This document shows, piece by piece, positions 25,264 through 33,983 of a DNA stretch of 64,000 nucleotides (the stretch's first letter is position 1; each line of letters starts with the position of its first letter). The notes beneath the pieces were generated by a model. That model did not search any database. It had not been told where the DNA came from and was given only the letters and a program-made list of their open reading frames with translations. The translations under genes were made by a program, and so were the position numbers. The stretch is from Oryzobacter telluris (GTDB taxonomy: Bacteria > Actinomycetota > Actinomycetes > Actinomycetales > Dermatophilaceae): NCBI RefSeq assembly GCF_043099285.1, contig NZ_CP170723.1, positions 2,914,001-2,978,000 on the forward strand, written 5' to 3'.

Positions 25264-26691
25264 GTGCCCCGTCCCGCACGCCCCCTCGACCTGCCGCTGC
25301 GGGTCCTCGACGGCCCGGCGCCGCTGCGCCACCGGGTCGCCGACGCCGTCGTGGCCGAGCTGCGCGCCGGGAGGCTGCGCCCGGGCGACGCGCTCCCCTC
25401 GACCCGGGTGCTGGCCACCGCCCTGGGGGTGTCGCGGGGACCGGTCGTCGCCGCCTACGACGAGCTAGCGGCGGCAGGCTTCGTCGTGAGCCGGGCAGGG
25501 TCCGGGGCCGTCGTCGCGGCCGATGCCGACCGCGCGGCCCGCGCGGGTGCCGCCACCCACGTCCACGCCACCCCCGGCGCCGAGGCCGCCGTCGAGGCTG
25601 CCGCCACCCCCGGGCCCCGCTGGGACCTGCGGCCGGGACGCCCCGACACCTCGCTCCTCGACGCCGCGGCCTGGCGTCGCGCCTGGCGCACGGCCGGCTC
25701 GGTCGTGCCCGGCAACGACGCCGGGGCGGGTCCCGAGCACCGCCGGCTGCGCGAGGTGCTCACCGACCACCTGCGGCGCAGCCGCGGCGTCGCCATCGAC
25801 CCCGCCGACCTCCTCGTCGTCCCCGGGGTCGGCGCCTCGCTGCGCGCGCTCCCCCGCCCCCTCGGGCTGGTCGGCCGCACCGTCGTCCTCGAGGACCCCG
25901 GGTACGTGGAGGCGTGGACGGCCTTCGCGGCGGAGGGGGTGCGCGTGGTCGCCGTGCCCGTCGACGCCGACGGCCTCGACCCCGACCAGGTGCCGGAGGA
26001 CGCCGCGGCCACCTACGTCACGCCCTCGCACCAGTACCCGCTCGGCGCCCGGATGCCGGTGACGCGCCGGGTCCAGCTCCTCGACCACGCCCGCCGCACC
26101 GGTGCGGTCGTCATCGAGGACGACTACGACGGGGAGTTCCGCTACGACGTCTCGCCCCTGCCCGCGCTGCGGTCGCTGCCCGGCGCCGACGACCACGTCG
26201 TCTACGTCGGCACGGCGAGCAAGCTGCTCGCGCCGTCGCTGCGGGTCGCCTGGGTCGCTCCCCCGTCGCACCTGCGCGAGGCGCTGCGGGTCGAGCTCGA
26301 GAGCCGCGGGCTGGTCGTCAACGAGGCCACCGGTCTGGCGCTGGCGGAGTTCGTCGCGAGCGGCGCGCTGGCCGCCCACCACGCGAGGGTCACCCGCACC
26401 TACGCCGCCCGGCGCGCGGCCCTCGTCGCGGCCGTCGCCCGCCACCTGCCCGGCGCGCACCTCGAGGGGGTCGACGCCGGACTGCACGTCGTGCTGCGCC
26501 TGCCCGACGACGTCGACGACCTCGACGTCGTCACCGACCTCGCCGGGCGCGGCCTGGCGGCGAGCCCGCTTTCGGCGTACGCGATCGAGGCGCCGGTGCG
26601 CGGCCTCGTGCTCTGCTACGCCGGCCTGCCGGAGACCGCGGCGGATGCCGCGGTGCGGGTGCTGGCCGCGGTCGTCGCCGCCCGCGGCTGA
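25264..26691 (+). CDS. MocR/PdxR-family GntR-aminotransferase regulator
   Basis: 475 residues from GTG 25264. The N-terminal GntR winged helix (about 12-75) holds LRHRVADAVVAELRAGRLRPGD and TRVLATALGVSRGPVVAAYDEL. A linker leads to a class-I aminotransferase fold with EDPGYVEAW, TPSHQYPLGARMP, EDDYDGEFRYD and the PLP Lys320 in GTASKLLAPSLR. MocR proteins sense PLP or an aldimine and activate vitamin B6, GABA or taurine genes. Its immediate divergent neighbour encodes a PNPOx-like protein and the spacer carries repeats fitting this family, so B6 or amine sensing with control of that operon is the most likely role. Confidence 0.92.
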   Translation: MPRPARPLDLPLRVLDGPAPLRHRVADAVVAELRAGRLRPGDALPSTRVLATALGVSRGPVVAAYDELAAAGFVVSRAGSGAVVAADADRAARAGAATHVHATPGAEAAVEAAATPGPRWDLRPGRPDTSLLDAAAWRRAWRTAGSVVPGNDAGAGPEHRRLREVLTDHLRRSRGVAIDPADLLVVPGVGASLRALPRPLGLVGRTVVLEDPGYVEAWTAFAAEGVRVVAVPVDADGLDPDQVPEDAAATYVTPSHQYPLGARMPVTRRVQLLDHARRTGAVVIEDDYDGEFRYDVSPLPALRSLPGADDHVVYVGTASKLLAPSLRVAWVAPPSHLREALRVELESRGLVVNEATGLALAEFVASGALAAHHARVTRTYAARRAALVAAVARHLPGAHLEGVDAGLHVVLRLPDDVDDLDVVTDLAGRGLAASPLSAYAIEAPVRGLVLCYAGLPETAADAAVRVLAAVVAARG

Positions 26692-26762
26692 CCGGGCTCC
26701 CCGGGGAGTCCTCCCCATCGACCCCGCCGGGGCGCGCGCCTAGCGTCGCTGCGGGGGGCACG

Positions 26763-26776
26763 GGGGACGTGTCCCC
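26763..26776. promoter_or_regulatory. 14-bp palindrome ahead of the Tat-exported peptidase gene
   Basis: GGGGAC-GT-GTCCCC lies 25 nt before the ATG, downstream of a TAGCGT hexamer near 26741-26746. It could be an operator or an RNA hairpin in the leader. Nothing else supports either reading. Confidence 0.35.
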
Positions 26777-26800
26777 GACACACGAGAGGGGAACTCACGC

Positions 26801-27619
26801 ATGACACACGACGACCACACGGCGAGCCGCCGCAGCCTGGTCGGGGGGACGATCGGCGCGGGGGCGCTCGGTCTCGTCGGGGCGGGTGCGGCCGGGCTGG
26901 CCACTGCCGCACCGGCGTCCGCGCACGGCACCATCACCACGTACTCGACGATCAACGGGGCCCGCACGGTCTACGAGGTCAACCAGGCGCTGGCGAGCTG
27001 GGGCTACCGGCCCTCGTTCCACGACCGGCTCAACACCTGGCTCGCGTTCTGGAACGCCAACACCCCGGCGAGCTACCCCAACGCCTCTCGCGTCTGGGGC
27101 TACGGCGCCCACTACGACGGCCGCCCGACCGAGGCGCACAACAACGGCCGCGGCTTCGACCTGTCGCGCATCTACACCGGCAGCACCCGGCGCTTCATCG
27201 CCCGGTACGACATCTGGAAGAACTGGTCGGGCAGCGACCTCACCACCGCGCGGCGCCACTACTGGGCCACGTCGGCGTCGACGCACTACCACTTCCGCAA
27301 CGTGCTGACCTACCTCTACAACGGGGACCACCACAACCACATCCACATCGACAACCTCGTCTCCGGCACGGTGAACAGCAGCTTCGACTCCACGTCGAGG
27401 GCGCAGGTGCTGCACGTCCAGGCGTCCTGCCGCTACGTCTGGGGCCTGCCGACGACGATCGACGGCGTGTGGGGCTCGCAGACGTCGAGCCACTCCACCC
27501 GGGTGCTGCGCGCCGCGGGCGTGGCCACCGGCGGCATCGGCACCCAGTCGCGCTGGCTCGCGTTCAACCGCGCGACGATGCGCAAGGGCTACGGCACCCA
27601 GACCTACCGGGCGCCCTGA
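26801..27619 (+). CDS. Tat-exported M15-like peptidoglycan peptidase with C-terminal binding module
   Basis: 272 residues. SRRSLVGG (9-16) followed by a hydrophobic stretch and APASAHG is a Tat signal with probable cleavage after Ala41. The catalytic-like part carries EAHNNGRGFD (His113, Asp120) and HNHIHID (His180, His182, Asp184), the H-x(6)-D and H-x-H pattern of M15 D-Ala-D-Ala carboxypeptidases and extensin-like zinc proteins. The C-terminal 70 residues (VWGLPTTIDGVWGSQTSS) resemble a peptidoglycan-binding repeat. It would act in the cell wall. GAGAGGGG is a strong ribosome site and a 15-bp stem follows the gene. Confidence 0.8.
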   Translation: MTHDDHTASRRSLVGGTIGAGALGLVGAGAAGLATAAPASAHGTITTYSTINGARTVYEVNQALASWGYRPSFHDRLNTWLAFWNANTPASYPNASRVWGYGAHYDGRPTEAHNNGRGFDLSRIYTGSTRRFIARYDIWKNWSGSDLTTARRHYWATSASTHYHFRNVLTYLYNGDHHNHIHIDNLVSGTVNSSFDSTSRAQVLHVQASCRYVWGLPTTIDGVWGSQTSSHSTRVLRAAGVATGGIGTQSRWLAFNRATMRKGYGTQTYRAP

Positions 27620-27641
27620 CCCGTCCGACGACCGGCGTGAC

Positions 27642-27674
27642 GACGCCCCCGGGACCGGTGGTCCCGGGGGCGTC
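27642..27674 (+). terminator. 15-bp perfect stem-loop terminator
   Basis: GACGCCCCCGGGACC (27642-27656) and its exact complement (27660-27674) are separated by GGT. There is no U-run, as is common in high-GC actinobacteria. It ends 19 nt before the next gene's start and so insulates two co-directional genes. Confidence 0.85.
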
Positions 27675-27693
27675 CCGCGCCTAGGCTGCCGCC

Positions 27694-28407
27694 ATGTCGG
27701 ACCCCTCCGCCGAGCTGCGGCTCATCGCGTTGCGCGACGGCTGGGTCGTCACGGGCGACCGCAGGGCGCTGTTCGCCGACTGCTACCGCCTGATGACGCA
27801 GCGGATGCTCGAGGGGTTGGCGGCCGGCGGCTTCCACGACCCGGTGTGGGTCGCCCGCCTGCTCGACCGGTTCGCCGACTACTACTTCGAGGCCGTCGAC
27901 GCGGTCGAGGCGCACGAGGTGACCGACCCGCTCGACACCTGCCCGGCCGTGTGGCGGGTGGCGTTCGACGCGTGCGCCGACCCGTGCTGCCACCCGCTGC
28001 AGGCGCTGCTGCTCGGCATCAACGCGCACATCAACCACGACCTCGCGCTGGCGATCGTCGACGTCCTCGACGACTGGCCCGGCCTCGACGAGGCCGCGCG
28101 CGACGCCCGCCGCGCCGACCACAGGCGGGTCAACGACACGATCCGCGCCACGACCGACGAGGTGCAGCGCGACGTCGTCGCCGCGTGGGCGCCGAGCACC
28201 ACGGTGCTGGACGAGTGGTTCGGCGGCATCGACGAATGGGTCTTCGCCGAGGTGGTCGAGGTCTTCCGCGACCAGGTGTGGGACGACGCCATGCGCCTGC
28301 TCGCGGTCCCGGTCGAGCTGCGGGCCGAGGCGGCCGACGAGATCGCCGGCCGGGCCGCTCGGACGGCGGCCGTCATCATGCTCGGACGGCACCCGGCCCC
28401 GGGCTGA
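27694..28407 (+). CDS. DUF5995-family protein
   Basis: 237 residues, all helical. Family-like segments are RRALFADCYRLMTQRMLEGL, WVARLLDRFADYYFEAVDA, WRVAFDACADPCCHPLQALLLGINAHINHDLALA and NDTIRATTDEVQRDV. The His/Asp of NAHINHDL and the paired Cys of DPCCHP are the most striking residues and might bind metal. TAGGCT ends 6 nt before the ATG, pointing to leaderless initiation. No function is established for the family. It converges on the pirin gene. Confidence 0.78.
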   Translation: MSDPSAELRLIALRDGWVVTGDRRALFADCYRLMTQRMLEGLAAGGFHDPVWVARLLDRFADYYFEAVDAVEAHEVTDPLDTCPAVWRVAFDACADPCCHPLQALLLGINAHINHDLALAIVDVLDDWPGLDEAARDARRADHRRVNDTIRATTDEVQRDVVAAWAPSTTVLDEWFGGIDEWVFAEVVEVFRDQVWDDAMRLLAVPVELRAEAADEIAGRAARTAAVIMLGRHPAPG

Positions 28408-28434
28408 CCGTGGTCGGCCCGGGGCGCAGCGGCG

Positions 28435-29409
28435 TCAGAGGACGTCGTGCCCGGGGTGCGGCTCGGAGGGGATGGTGCCCAGGCGCCCGGCCTGGAAGTC
28501 CTCGAAGGCCTGGACGAGCTCGGCGCGGGTGTTCATGACGAACGGGCCGTACGCCGCGACGGGTTCGCGGATGGGGCGGCCGCCGAGGACGTAGAGGTCC
28601 AGGCTGGGGCTGCGGCTCTCCTGGCTGTCGTCGGCGCCGACCTCGATGACGTCGCCGGCACCGAGCACCGCGAGCTGGCCCATCCGCAGGGGGCGGCGGT
28701 CGGGGCCGACCGTGCCGTTGCCGGCCAGCACGTACACGAGCGCGTTGTAGTCCTGGTTCCACGGCAGGCGCACCCGGGCGCCCGGCGCGATGGTCGCGTG
28801 GAGCACGGTGATCGGCGTGTGCGTGATGCCGGGGCCGGCGTGGCCGTCGAGCTCGCCGGCGATGACGCGCACGAGGGCGCCGCCGTCGGGGCTGGAGAGC
28901 AGGGCGACCTCGCCACCACGGATGTCCTGGTAGCGCGGGGGCGACATCTTCTGGCTGCTCGGGAGGTTCACCCACAGCTGGAGGCCGTGGAAGAGGCCGC
29001 CGCTGACGACGAGCTCCTCCGGGGGCACCTCGATGTGCAGCAGGCCGGAACCGGCCGTCATCCACTGGGTGTCGCCGTCGGAGATGACGCCACCGCCGCC
29101 GTGCGAGTCACGGTGCACGAACGAGCCGTCGATGATGTAGGTGACGGTCTCGAAGCCGCGGTGTGGGTGCCACGCGGTGCCCTTGGGCTCGCCCGGCGCG
29201 TACTCGACCTCGCCCATCTGGTCCATGTGGATGAAGGGGTCCAGGGCCGCCAGGTCGACGCCGGCGAACGCGCGGCGGACGGGGAAGCCCTCGCCCTCGA
29301 AGCCCTGCGGGGCCGTCGTGACCGACCGGACGGGACGGCTCACGGCGGTGGCGACGGGGTCGGAGACCCGCGGGAGGGTCAGGACGTTCTCGACGGTCAC
29401 GGCCGGCAT
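28435..29409 (-). CDS. Pirin family protein
   Basis: 324 residues from ATG 29409, with GAGGAG at good spacing. Double-cupin fold: the N-terminal metal site is WHPHRGFETVTYI (His81, His83) plus LLHIEVP (His125, Glu127), the four ligands of pirins. The C-terminal half carries LPWNQDYNALVYVLAG and GPFVMNTRAELVQAFEDFQAGRLG, the usual pirin ending. Bacterial pirins include quercetin-2,3-dioxygenases and redox-type regulators. The gene stands alone with a long perfect inverted repeat in its promoter, indicating induction by a MarR-type regulator encoded elsewhere. Confidence 0.92.
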   Translation of the reverse strand: MPAVTVENVLTLPRVSDPVATAVSRPVRSVTTAPQGFEGEGFPVRRAFAGVDLAALDPFIHMDQMGEVEYAPGEPKGTAWHPHRGFETVTYIIDGSFVHRDSHGGGGVISDGDTQWMTAGSGLLHIEVPPEELVVSGGLFHGLQLWVNLPSSQKMSPPRYQDIRGGEVALLSSPDGGALVRVIAGELDGHAGPGITHTPITVLHATIAPGARVRLPWNQDYNALVYVLAGNGTVGPDRRPLRMGQLAVLGAGDVIEVGADDSQESRSPSLDLYVLGGRPIREPVAAYGPFVMNTRAELVQAFEDFQAGRLGTIPSEPHPGHDVL

Positions 29410-29465
29410 GGTGATCAGCTCCTCAGGCTCATCGGTCCCCTCTGCGGGGTTCGACACGTCCAACG

Positions 29466-29485
29466 ATAGTTGACACATCAACTAT
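29466..29485. promoter_or_regulatory. Perfect 8+4+8 inverted repeat, pirin operator
   Basis: ATAGTTGA-CACA-TCAACTAT lies 57 nt before the pirin ATG in an AT-rich island. On the minus strand it includes TATCGT, a likely -10, so binding would block transcription. The form matches MarR/DUF24-type operators; no such gene is adjacent. Confidence 0.75.
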
Positions 29486-29602
29486 TCCGCCACCCGAGCG
29501 CCCGATCTCCTCCCCCGGTTGCCGACCTCCGCGACCCGACCTACGTTGGCCGGGCGCCGACGTCACCCGTCGGCGCTTTCCACGCACTCAAGGGAGAGCC
29601 AC

Positions 29603-31096
29603 GTGACCCGCGTACCCCGCACCAGACTCCTCGGCACGGCGAGCGCCGCCGTGCTGGCGGCCGGAGCCGTCCTCGCCGGCGCCGCGAGCACCGCCACCGC
29701 GACACCCGCGGCGGCCGGTGCCGACACCACCTACCTCGTCCTCGCGCCGCAGGGCCAGGGCACGACGAAGGCCAAGGACCGCGTCACCGCGGCCGGCGGC
29801 ACCGTCGTCGCCCGCTACGACGCGATCGGCGTCCTCGTCGCCCGCTCGACGAACAGCGCGTTCACCACGGCCGTCGCCGGCTCCGGCGTCGAGTCCGTCG
29901 CCTCGACCGCGGGCCTGGGCAGCCTGCTCGACGAGGGCGAGACCACCTCCCTCAGCGCGCAGGACGTCGCCGACGCCGCGGGCAACCCGACGGCTGAGCC
30001 CCTGTGGGCCAACCAGTGGGACATGCGCCAGATCGACGTCGACGACGCGCACGCCGTGACGACGGGCAGCCCCGACGTCACCGTCGGCGTCCTCGACAGC
30101 GGCATCTCCAGCACGCACCCCGACCTCGCGACCCAGATCGCCAAGGACAAGAGCGCCTCGTGCATCGGCGGCGTCGTCGACACGAGCGAGGCGGCGTGGA
30201 ACCCCACGACCTCCGACCACGGCACGCACGTCGCGGGCACGATCGCCGCAGCCATCAACAACGTCGGCATCGCGGGCGTGGCCCCGGGCGTCAAGGTCGC
30301 CTCGGTGAAGGTCGTCTCCGACGCCGGCTACATCTACCCCGAGGCCGCCGTCTGCGGGTTCATGTGGGCCGCCGACCACGGCATGCAGGTGACGAACAAC
30401 AGCTACTACATCGACCCGTGGGAGTTCAACTGCAAGAACGACCCCCGCCAGCGTCCGGTGTGGCAGGCCGTGCAGCGCGCGATCCGCTACTCGCAGAACA
30501 AGGGCGTCCTCACCGTCGCCTCGGCGGGCAACAGCAACGTCGACCTCCAGCACAAGTTCGTCGACGACGCGAGCCCCAACGACGGCAGCTCGCCGGTGGA
30601 GACCCGCACCATCAACGGCGCGTGCGTCGACCTCCCGGCCGAGGCCCCCGGCGTCGTCACCGTGTCGGCCACCGGCCCGACGCAGCAGAAGTCGTACTAC
30701 TCGTCGTACGGCCAGGGCGTCGTCGAGGTCGCGGCTCCCGGCGGTGACACCCGCTTCCGCACCCAGGGTGCCAAGTCCACCCCGACCGACGGCATCCTGT
30801 CGACCACCTTCAACACGGTGACCCGCACCAACGGCTGGGGCTACAAGCAGGGCACCTCGATGGCCGGCCCGCACGTCGCCGGTGTCGCGGCCCTCGCCGT
30901 CTCGGCGCACCCGGAGATGCAGCCGGGCCAGCTGGCGTCCTTCCTCCAGCGCACGGCGTCGCCGCTGGCGTGCCCCTCGGGCACGTACAACCCGACGCCC
31001 GCGCTCGGGACCGCGTACGTGGCCACCTGCTCCGGCGGGGCGAAGAACGGCTTCTACGGCGCCGGTGAGGTCAACGCCTTCCGCGTCGTGAGCTGA
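29603..31096 (+). CDS. Secreted subtilisin-like serine protease (S8)
   Basis: 497 residues from GTG 29603 with AGGGAG ahead. A Sec signal (RTRLLGTASAAVLAAGAVLA) ends near AxA at about 30-36. A propeptide (about 40-130) includes AAGGTVVARYDAIGVLVARS, an I9-type inhibitor. The catalytic triad is Asp165 (VGVLDSGI), His206 (DHGTHVAGT) and Ser419 (GTSMAGPH), with oxyanion Asn in SAGNSN. Two Cys pairs suggest disulfides in the mature enzyme. It would be exported and self-activated for extracellular protein degradation. An oppositely oriented mnmA gene follows after a shared terminator. Confidence 0.93.
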   Translation: MTRVPRTRLLGTASAAVLAAGAVLAGAASTATATPAAAGADTTYLVLAPQGQGTTKAKDRVTAAGGTVVARYDAIGVLVARSTNSAFTTAVAGSGVESVASTAGLGSLLDEGETTSLSAQDVADAAGNPTAEPLWANQWDMRQIDVDDAHAVTTGSPDVTVGVLDSGISSTHPDLATQIAKDKSASCIGGVVDTSEAAWNPTTSDHGTHVAGTIAAAINNVGIAGVAPGVKVASVKVVSDAGYIYPEAAVCGFMWAADHGMQVTNNSYYIDPWEFNCKNDPRQRPVWQAVQRAIRYSQNKGVLTVASAGNSNVDLQHKFVDDASPNDGSSPVETRTINGACVDLPAEAPGVVTVSATGPTQQKSYYSSYGQGVVEVAAPGGDTRFRTQGAKSTPTDGILSTTFNTVTRTNGWGYKQGTSMAGPHVAGVAALAVSAHPEMQPGQLASFLQRTASPLACPSGTYNPTPALGTAYVATCSGGAKNGFYGAGEVNAFRVVS

Positions 31097-31115
31097 CGCA
31101 GCACCCGCACCACCG

Positions 31116-31147
31116 CGCCGGCCGGTCCCGTCAGGGGCCGGCCGGCG
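31116..31147. terminator. Bidirectional terminator between protease and mnmA
   Basis: CGCCGGCCGG (31116-31125) pairs exactly with CCGGCCGGCG (31138-31147). The loop's CCC and GGG can pair too, extending the stem. It lies between two converging stops. Confidence 0.8.
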
Positions 31148-31166
31148 TCGTCGGTGGCACCGGTCC

Positions 31167-32249
31167 TCAGGCGCGGGAGGTGGCGCGGATGGTCGCGGAG
31201 CCGATGACGCGCGTCCCCTCGTAGAGGACGACCGACTGCCCCGGGGCGACCCCGCGGACCCGGCGGTCGAGGACGACCCGCAGCGCGTCGCCCTCCCCCA
31301 CCTGCGCGGTGGCCGGGACCTCCTCGCCGTGAGCGCGCACCTGGGCGCCGACCCGCACCGAGCCGACCGGCGGTGGGCCGCACCAGCGCAGGTGCTCGCC
31401 CTCGACGACGTCGACGCCCAGCAGGTCGGCGGTCCCGATGACGACCCGGTTGGCGGGGGCGTCGACCTCCACGACGTAGCGCGGGTCGCCGTCCATCGAG
31501 GAGCGGTCGAGGCCGAGGCCGCGCCGCTGGCCGACCGTGAAGCCGTGCGCCCCGGTGTGGGTGCCGACCACGGCACCGGTGGTGGCGTCGACGAGCGCGC
31601 CCTCGCGCTGCCCCAGCCGGCGGTCGAGCCAGCCGCGGGTGTCGCCGTCGGGGATGAAGCAGATGTCGTGGCTGTCGGGCTTCTTCGCCACGGCGAAGCC
31701 CCGCTCGGCCGCCTCGGCGCGCACCTGCGGCTTGGTGGAGTCGCCGAGGGGGAAGAACGCGCGGGACAGCTGCTCGGCGTCGAGGACGCCGAGCACGTAG
31801 GACTGGTCCTTGGCGTGGTCGACCGCCCGGTGCAGCTCGCGCCCCGACGGCCCCTCGACCACCCGCGCGTAGTGCCCGGTGGCCACGGCGTCGAAGCCCA
31901 GCGCCACGGCCTTGTCGAGCAGCCCGGCGAACTTGATCCGCTCGTTGCACCGCAGGCACGGGTTCGGCGTGCGGCCGGCGGCGTACTCGGCGACGAAGTC
32001 CTCGACGACGTCGCGCTCGAACCGGCTGGCGAGGTCCCACACGTAGAACGGGATGCCGAGCCGGTCGGCGACACGGCGGGCGTCACCGGCGTCCTCGATG
32101 GTGCAGCAGCCGCGGGCACCCTCGCGCAGCGTCGCCGCGGAGCGCGACAGGGCCAGGTGGACCCCGACGACCTCGTGGCCGGCCTCGATCATCCGCGAGG
32201 CCGCGACCGCGGAGTCGACCCCGCCGGACATCGCCGCGACGACGCGCAT
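31167..32249 (-). CDS. mnmA: tRNA-specific 2-thiouridylase
   Basis: 360 residues. The PP-loop AMSGGVDSAVAA is at 6-17, catalytic Cys98 in GRTPNPCLRC and Cys197 in PDSHDICFIP (the pair equivalent to E. coli Cys102/Cys199), and GQRRGLG in the middle domain. It activates U34 of Lys, Glu and Gln tRNAs with ATP and inserts sulfur. ATG 32249 shares its last base with the stop of the cysteine desulfurase (TGATG), so sulfur donor and acceptor are co-translated. Upstream sequence offers no better start. Confidence 0.96.
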   Translation of the reverse strand: MRVVAAMSGGVDSAVAASRMIEAGHEVVGVHLALSRSAATLREGARGCCTIEDAGDARRVADRLGIPFYVWDLASRFERDVVEDFVAEYAAGRTPNPCLRCNERIKFAGLLDKAVALGFDAVATGHYARVVEGPSGRELHRAVDHAKDQSYVLGVLDAEQLSRAFFPLGDSTKPQVRAEAAERGFAVAKKPDSHDICFIPDGDTRGWLDRRLGQREGALVDATTGAVVGTHTGAHGFTVGQRRGLGLDRSSMDGDPRYVVEVDAPANRVVIGTADLLGVDVVEGEHLRWCGPPPVGSVRVGAQVRAHGEEVPATAQVGEGDALRVVLDRRVRGVAPGQSVVLYEGTRVIGSATIRATSRA

Positions 32250-33433
32250 CAGCGGAAGCCTCCCGCCCGTCGGGCGCGCTCGACGACGCCCGGGAGCGCG
32301 GCGAGGACGGCGTCGACGTCGGCGTCGGTGGAGGTGTGCCCGAGGGAGAGGCGCAGCGCCCCGCGCGCCTCGGCCTCCGGGTAGCCCATGGCGAGCAGGA
32401 CGTGGCTCGGTTGCGGCACCCCGGCCTGGCAGGCCGACCCGGTGCTGCACTCGACGCCGGCGGCGTCGAGGAGGTAGAGCAGCGAGTCGCCCTCGCAGCC
32501 GGGGACGAGGAGGTGGGCGTTGCCGGCGAGGCGGCGGGCGGCGTCACCAGCGGTCCAGCAGCCGCTGACCGAGATGCCCAGCCCGAGGGCGAGGGCGCCC
32601 TCGCACAGCCGGTCGCGGAGCGTCATGACCCGCTTGGTCTCGACGTCGCGCGCGCCCACGGTCGCCTCGAGGGCCACCGCGAGCGACCGGATGGCGGGGA
32701 CGTCGAGGGTGCCGCTGCGGACCTGGCGCTCCTGCCCACCGCCGTGCGCGAGCGGGACCAGCCGGGCGTCGCGGCGGGCGAGCAGCGCACCCACCCCGAG
32801 GGGGCCGCCGACCTTGTGGCCGCTCACGGTCATCAGGTCGGCGCCGGACTCGTCGAAGCGGACCGGGAGGTGCGCCACGGCCTGCACGCCGTCGGTGTGG
32901 AACGGGATGCCGTGCTCGTGGGCGACGGCCGCGAGCTCGGCGACCGGCTGCACCGTGCCGACCTCGTTGTTGGCCCACATCACGCTGACGAGGGCGACGT
33001 CGTCGGCGCGGGCTGCGAGCACCGCGCGCAGGTCGTCGACCGAGACGTGGCCGCAGCGGTCGGGCTCGAGCCACGTGACCGACGCACCCTCGTGCTCGAC
33101 GAGGTGCTCGACGGGGTCGAGGACGGCGTGGTGCTCGATGGCGCTGACGACCAACCGGGTGCGCGCGGGGTCAGCCGTCCGCCGCGCGGCGTGGGTGCCC
33201 TTGACGGCGAGGTTGTCGGCCTCGGTGCCGCCGGAGGTGAAGACGACCTCGCTCGGCCGCGCGCCCAGCACGGCCGCGATCCGCTCCCGCGACTCCTCGA
33301 CGACGGCGCGCGCGGCGCGGCCCGAGGTGTGCAGCGAGGAGGCGTTCCCGACCTTCGCGGCCTGCTCGACGAGCGCCTCGACCGCGGCGGGCAGCATCGG
33401 CGTGGTCGCCGCGTGGTCGAGGTAGTGGGTCAC
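32249..33433 (-). CDS. Cysteine desulfurase (IscS/NifS type)
   Basis: 394 residues from GTG 33433. The opening YLDHAATTP is followed by SGGTEADNLAVKG, the PLP Lys207 in VSGHKVGGP, and the persulfide Cys335 in CSTGSACQAG. It transfers cysteine sulfur as a persulfide; coupling to mnmA makes tRNA thiolation the first expected use, with Fe-S assembly possible. TAGACT ends 8 nt before the GTG, consistent with a leaderless mRNA. Its position equals iscS beside trmU in mycobacteria (Rv3025c/Rv3024c, from memory). Confidence 0.95.
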   Translation of the reverse strand: MTHYLDHAATTPMLPAAVEALVEQAAKVGNASSLHTSGRAARAVVEESRERIAAVLGARPSEVVFTSGGTEADNLAVKGTHAARRTADPARTRLVVSAIEHHAVLDPVEHLVEHEGASVTWLEPDRCGHVSVDDLRAVLAARADDVALVSVMWANNEVGTVQPVAELAAVAHEHGIPFHTDGVQAVAHLPVRFDESGADLMTVSGHKVGGPLGVGALLARRDARLVPLAHGGGQERQVRSGTLDVPAIRSLAVALEATVGARDVETKRVMTLRDRLCEGALALGLGISVSGCWTAGDAARRLAGNAHLLVPGCEGDSLLYLLDAAGVECSTGSACQAGVPQPSHVLLAMGYPEAEARGALRLSLGHTSTDADVDAVLAALPGVVERARRAGGFR

Positions 33434-33461
33434 GACCGTCCAGTCTAGGTCGGCCCGGGCG

Positions 33462-33941
33462 TCAGGCCCGCCCCGCACCCGTGGCGCCGTCGAAGGATGC
33501 CACGAGCGCCTCCAGGGTCGCGGTGCGCTCGCGCCGCGCGATCATCCCCAGCACCGGGGTCGCCGGGCGGTAGGCGCCGTACGTGACCAGCCGGGCGCGG
33601 TGGCGCACGCGCGTCTCCCGCTCACCCACGGCCTCGAGCGTGTAGCCGGGCCACCCCTCCGCGTTCAGCCGCCCGGACCTCGAGCGGTCCCACCAGTGGT
33701 AGACGATGGTGCGGGGCCGATCGAACTCCACGACCTCGCCGGGGGTGGGACCGAACCTGGTCTTGTCGAGGTACGTCGTCCCGAGCCCGGGCTCACCCGG
33801 CGAGGTCTGCTGCGTCCCCCCGAGGATGCTGCCCTTGCGGGGCATCCACGCGTTGTGGCCCTCGATGTCGGCGAGCCGGGCGAAGACCTCCTCGACGGGC
33901 GCCTGGACGACCCGCACCAGCTCGAACTCGACGACACCCAT
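33462..33941 (-). CDS. SRPBCC/polyketide-cyclase-like protein
   Basis: 159 residues. It begins FELVRVVQAPVEEVFARLADIEGHNAWMP, the START/Bet v 1 opening helix-strand pattern, and continues with a beta-sheet segment VEFDRPRTIVYHWWDRS and a long final helix. The fold binds hydrophobic ligands; function cannot be given. It ends 28 nt from the cysteine-desulfurase start on the same strand, but that gene has its own promoter. Confidence 0.8.
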   Translation of the reverse strand: MGVVEFELVRVVQAPVEEVFARLADIEGHNAWMPRKGSILGGTQQTSPGEPGLGTTYLDKTRFGPTPGEVVEFDRPRTIVYHWWDRSRSGRLNAEGWPGYTLEAVGERETRVRHRARLVTYGAYRPATPVLGMIARRERTATLEALVASFDGATGAGRA

Positions 33942-33983
33942 GCGCTCATGGTGGGGCCACGGTGCCCGCGACTCAAGGCCGCG

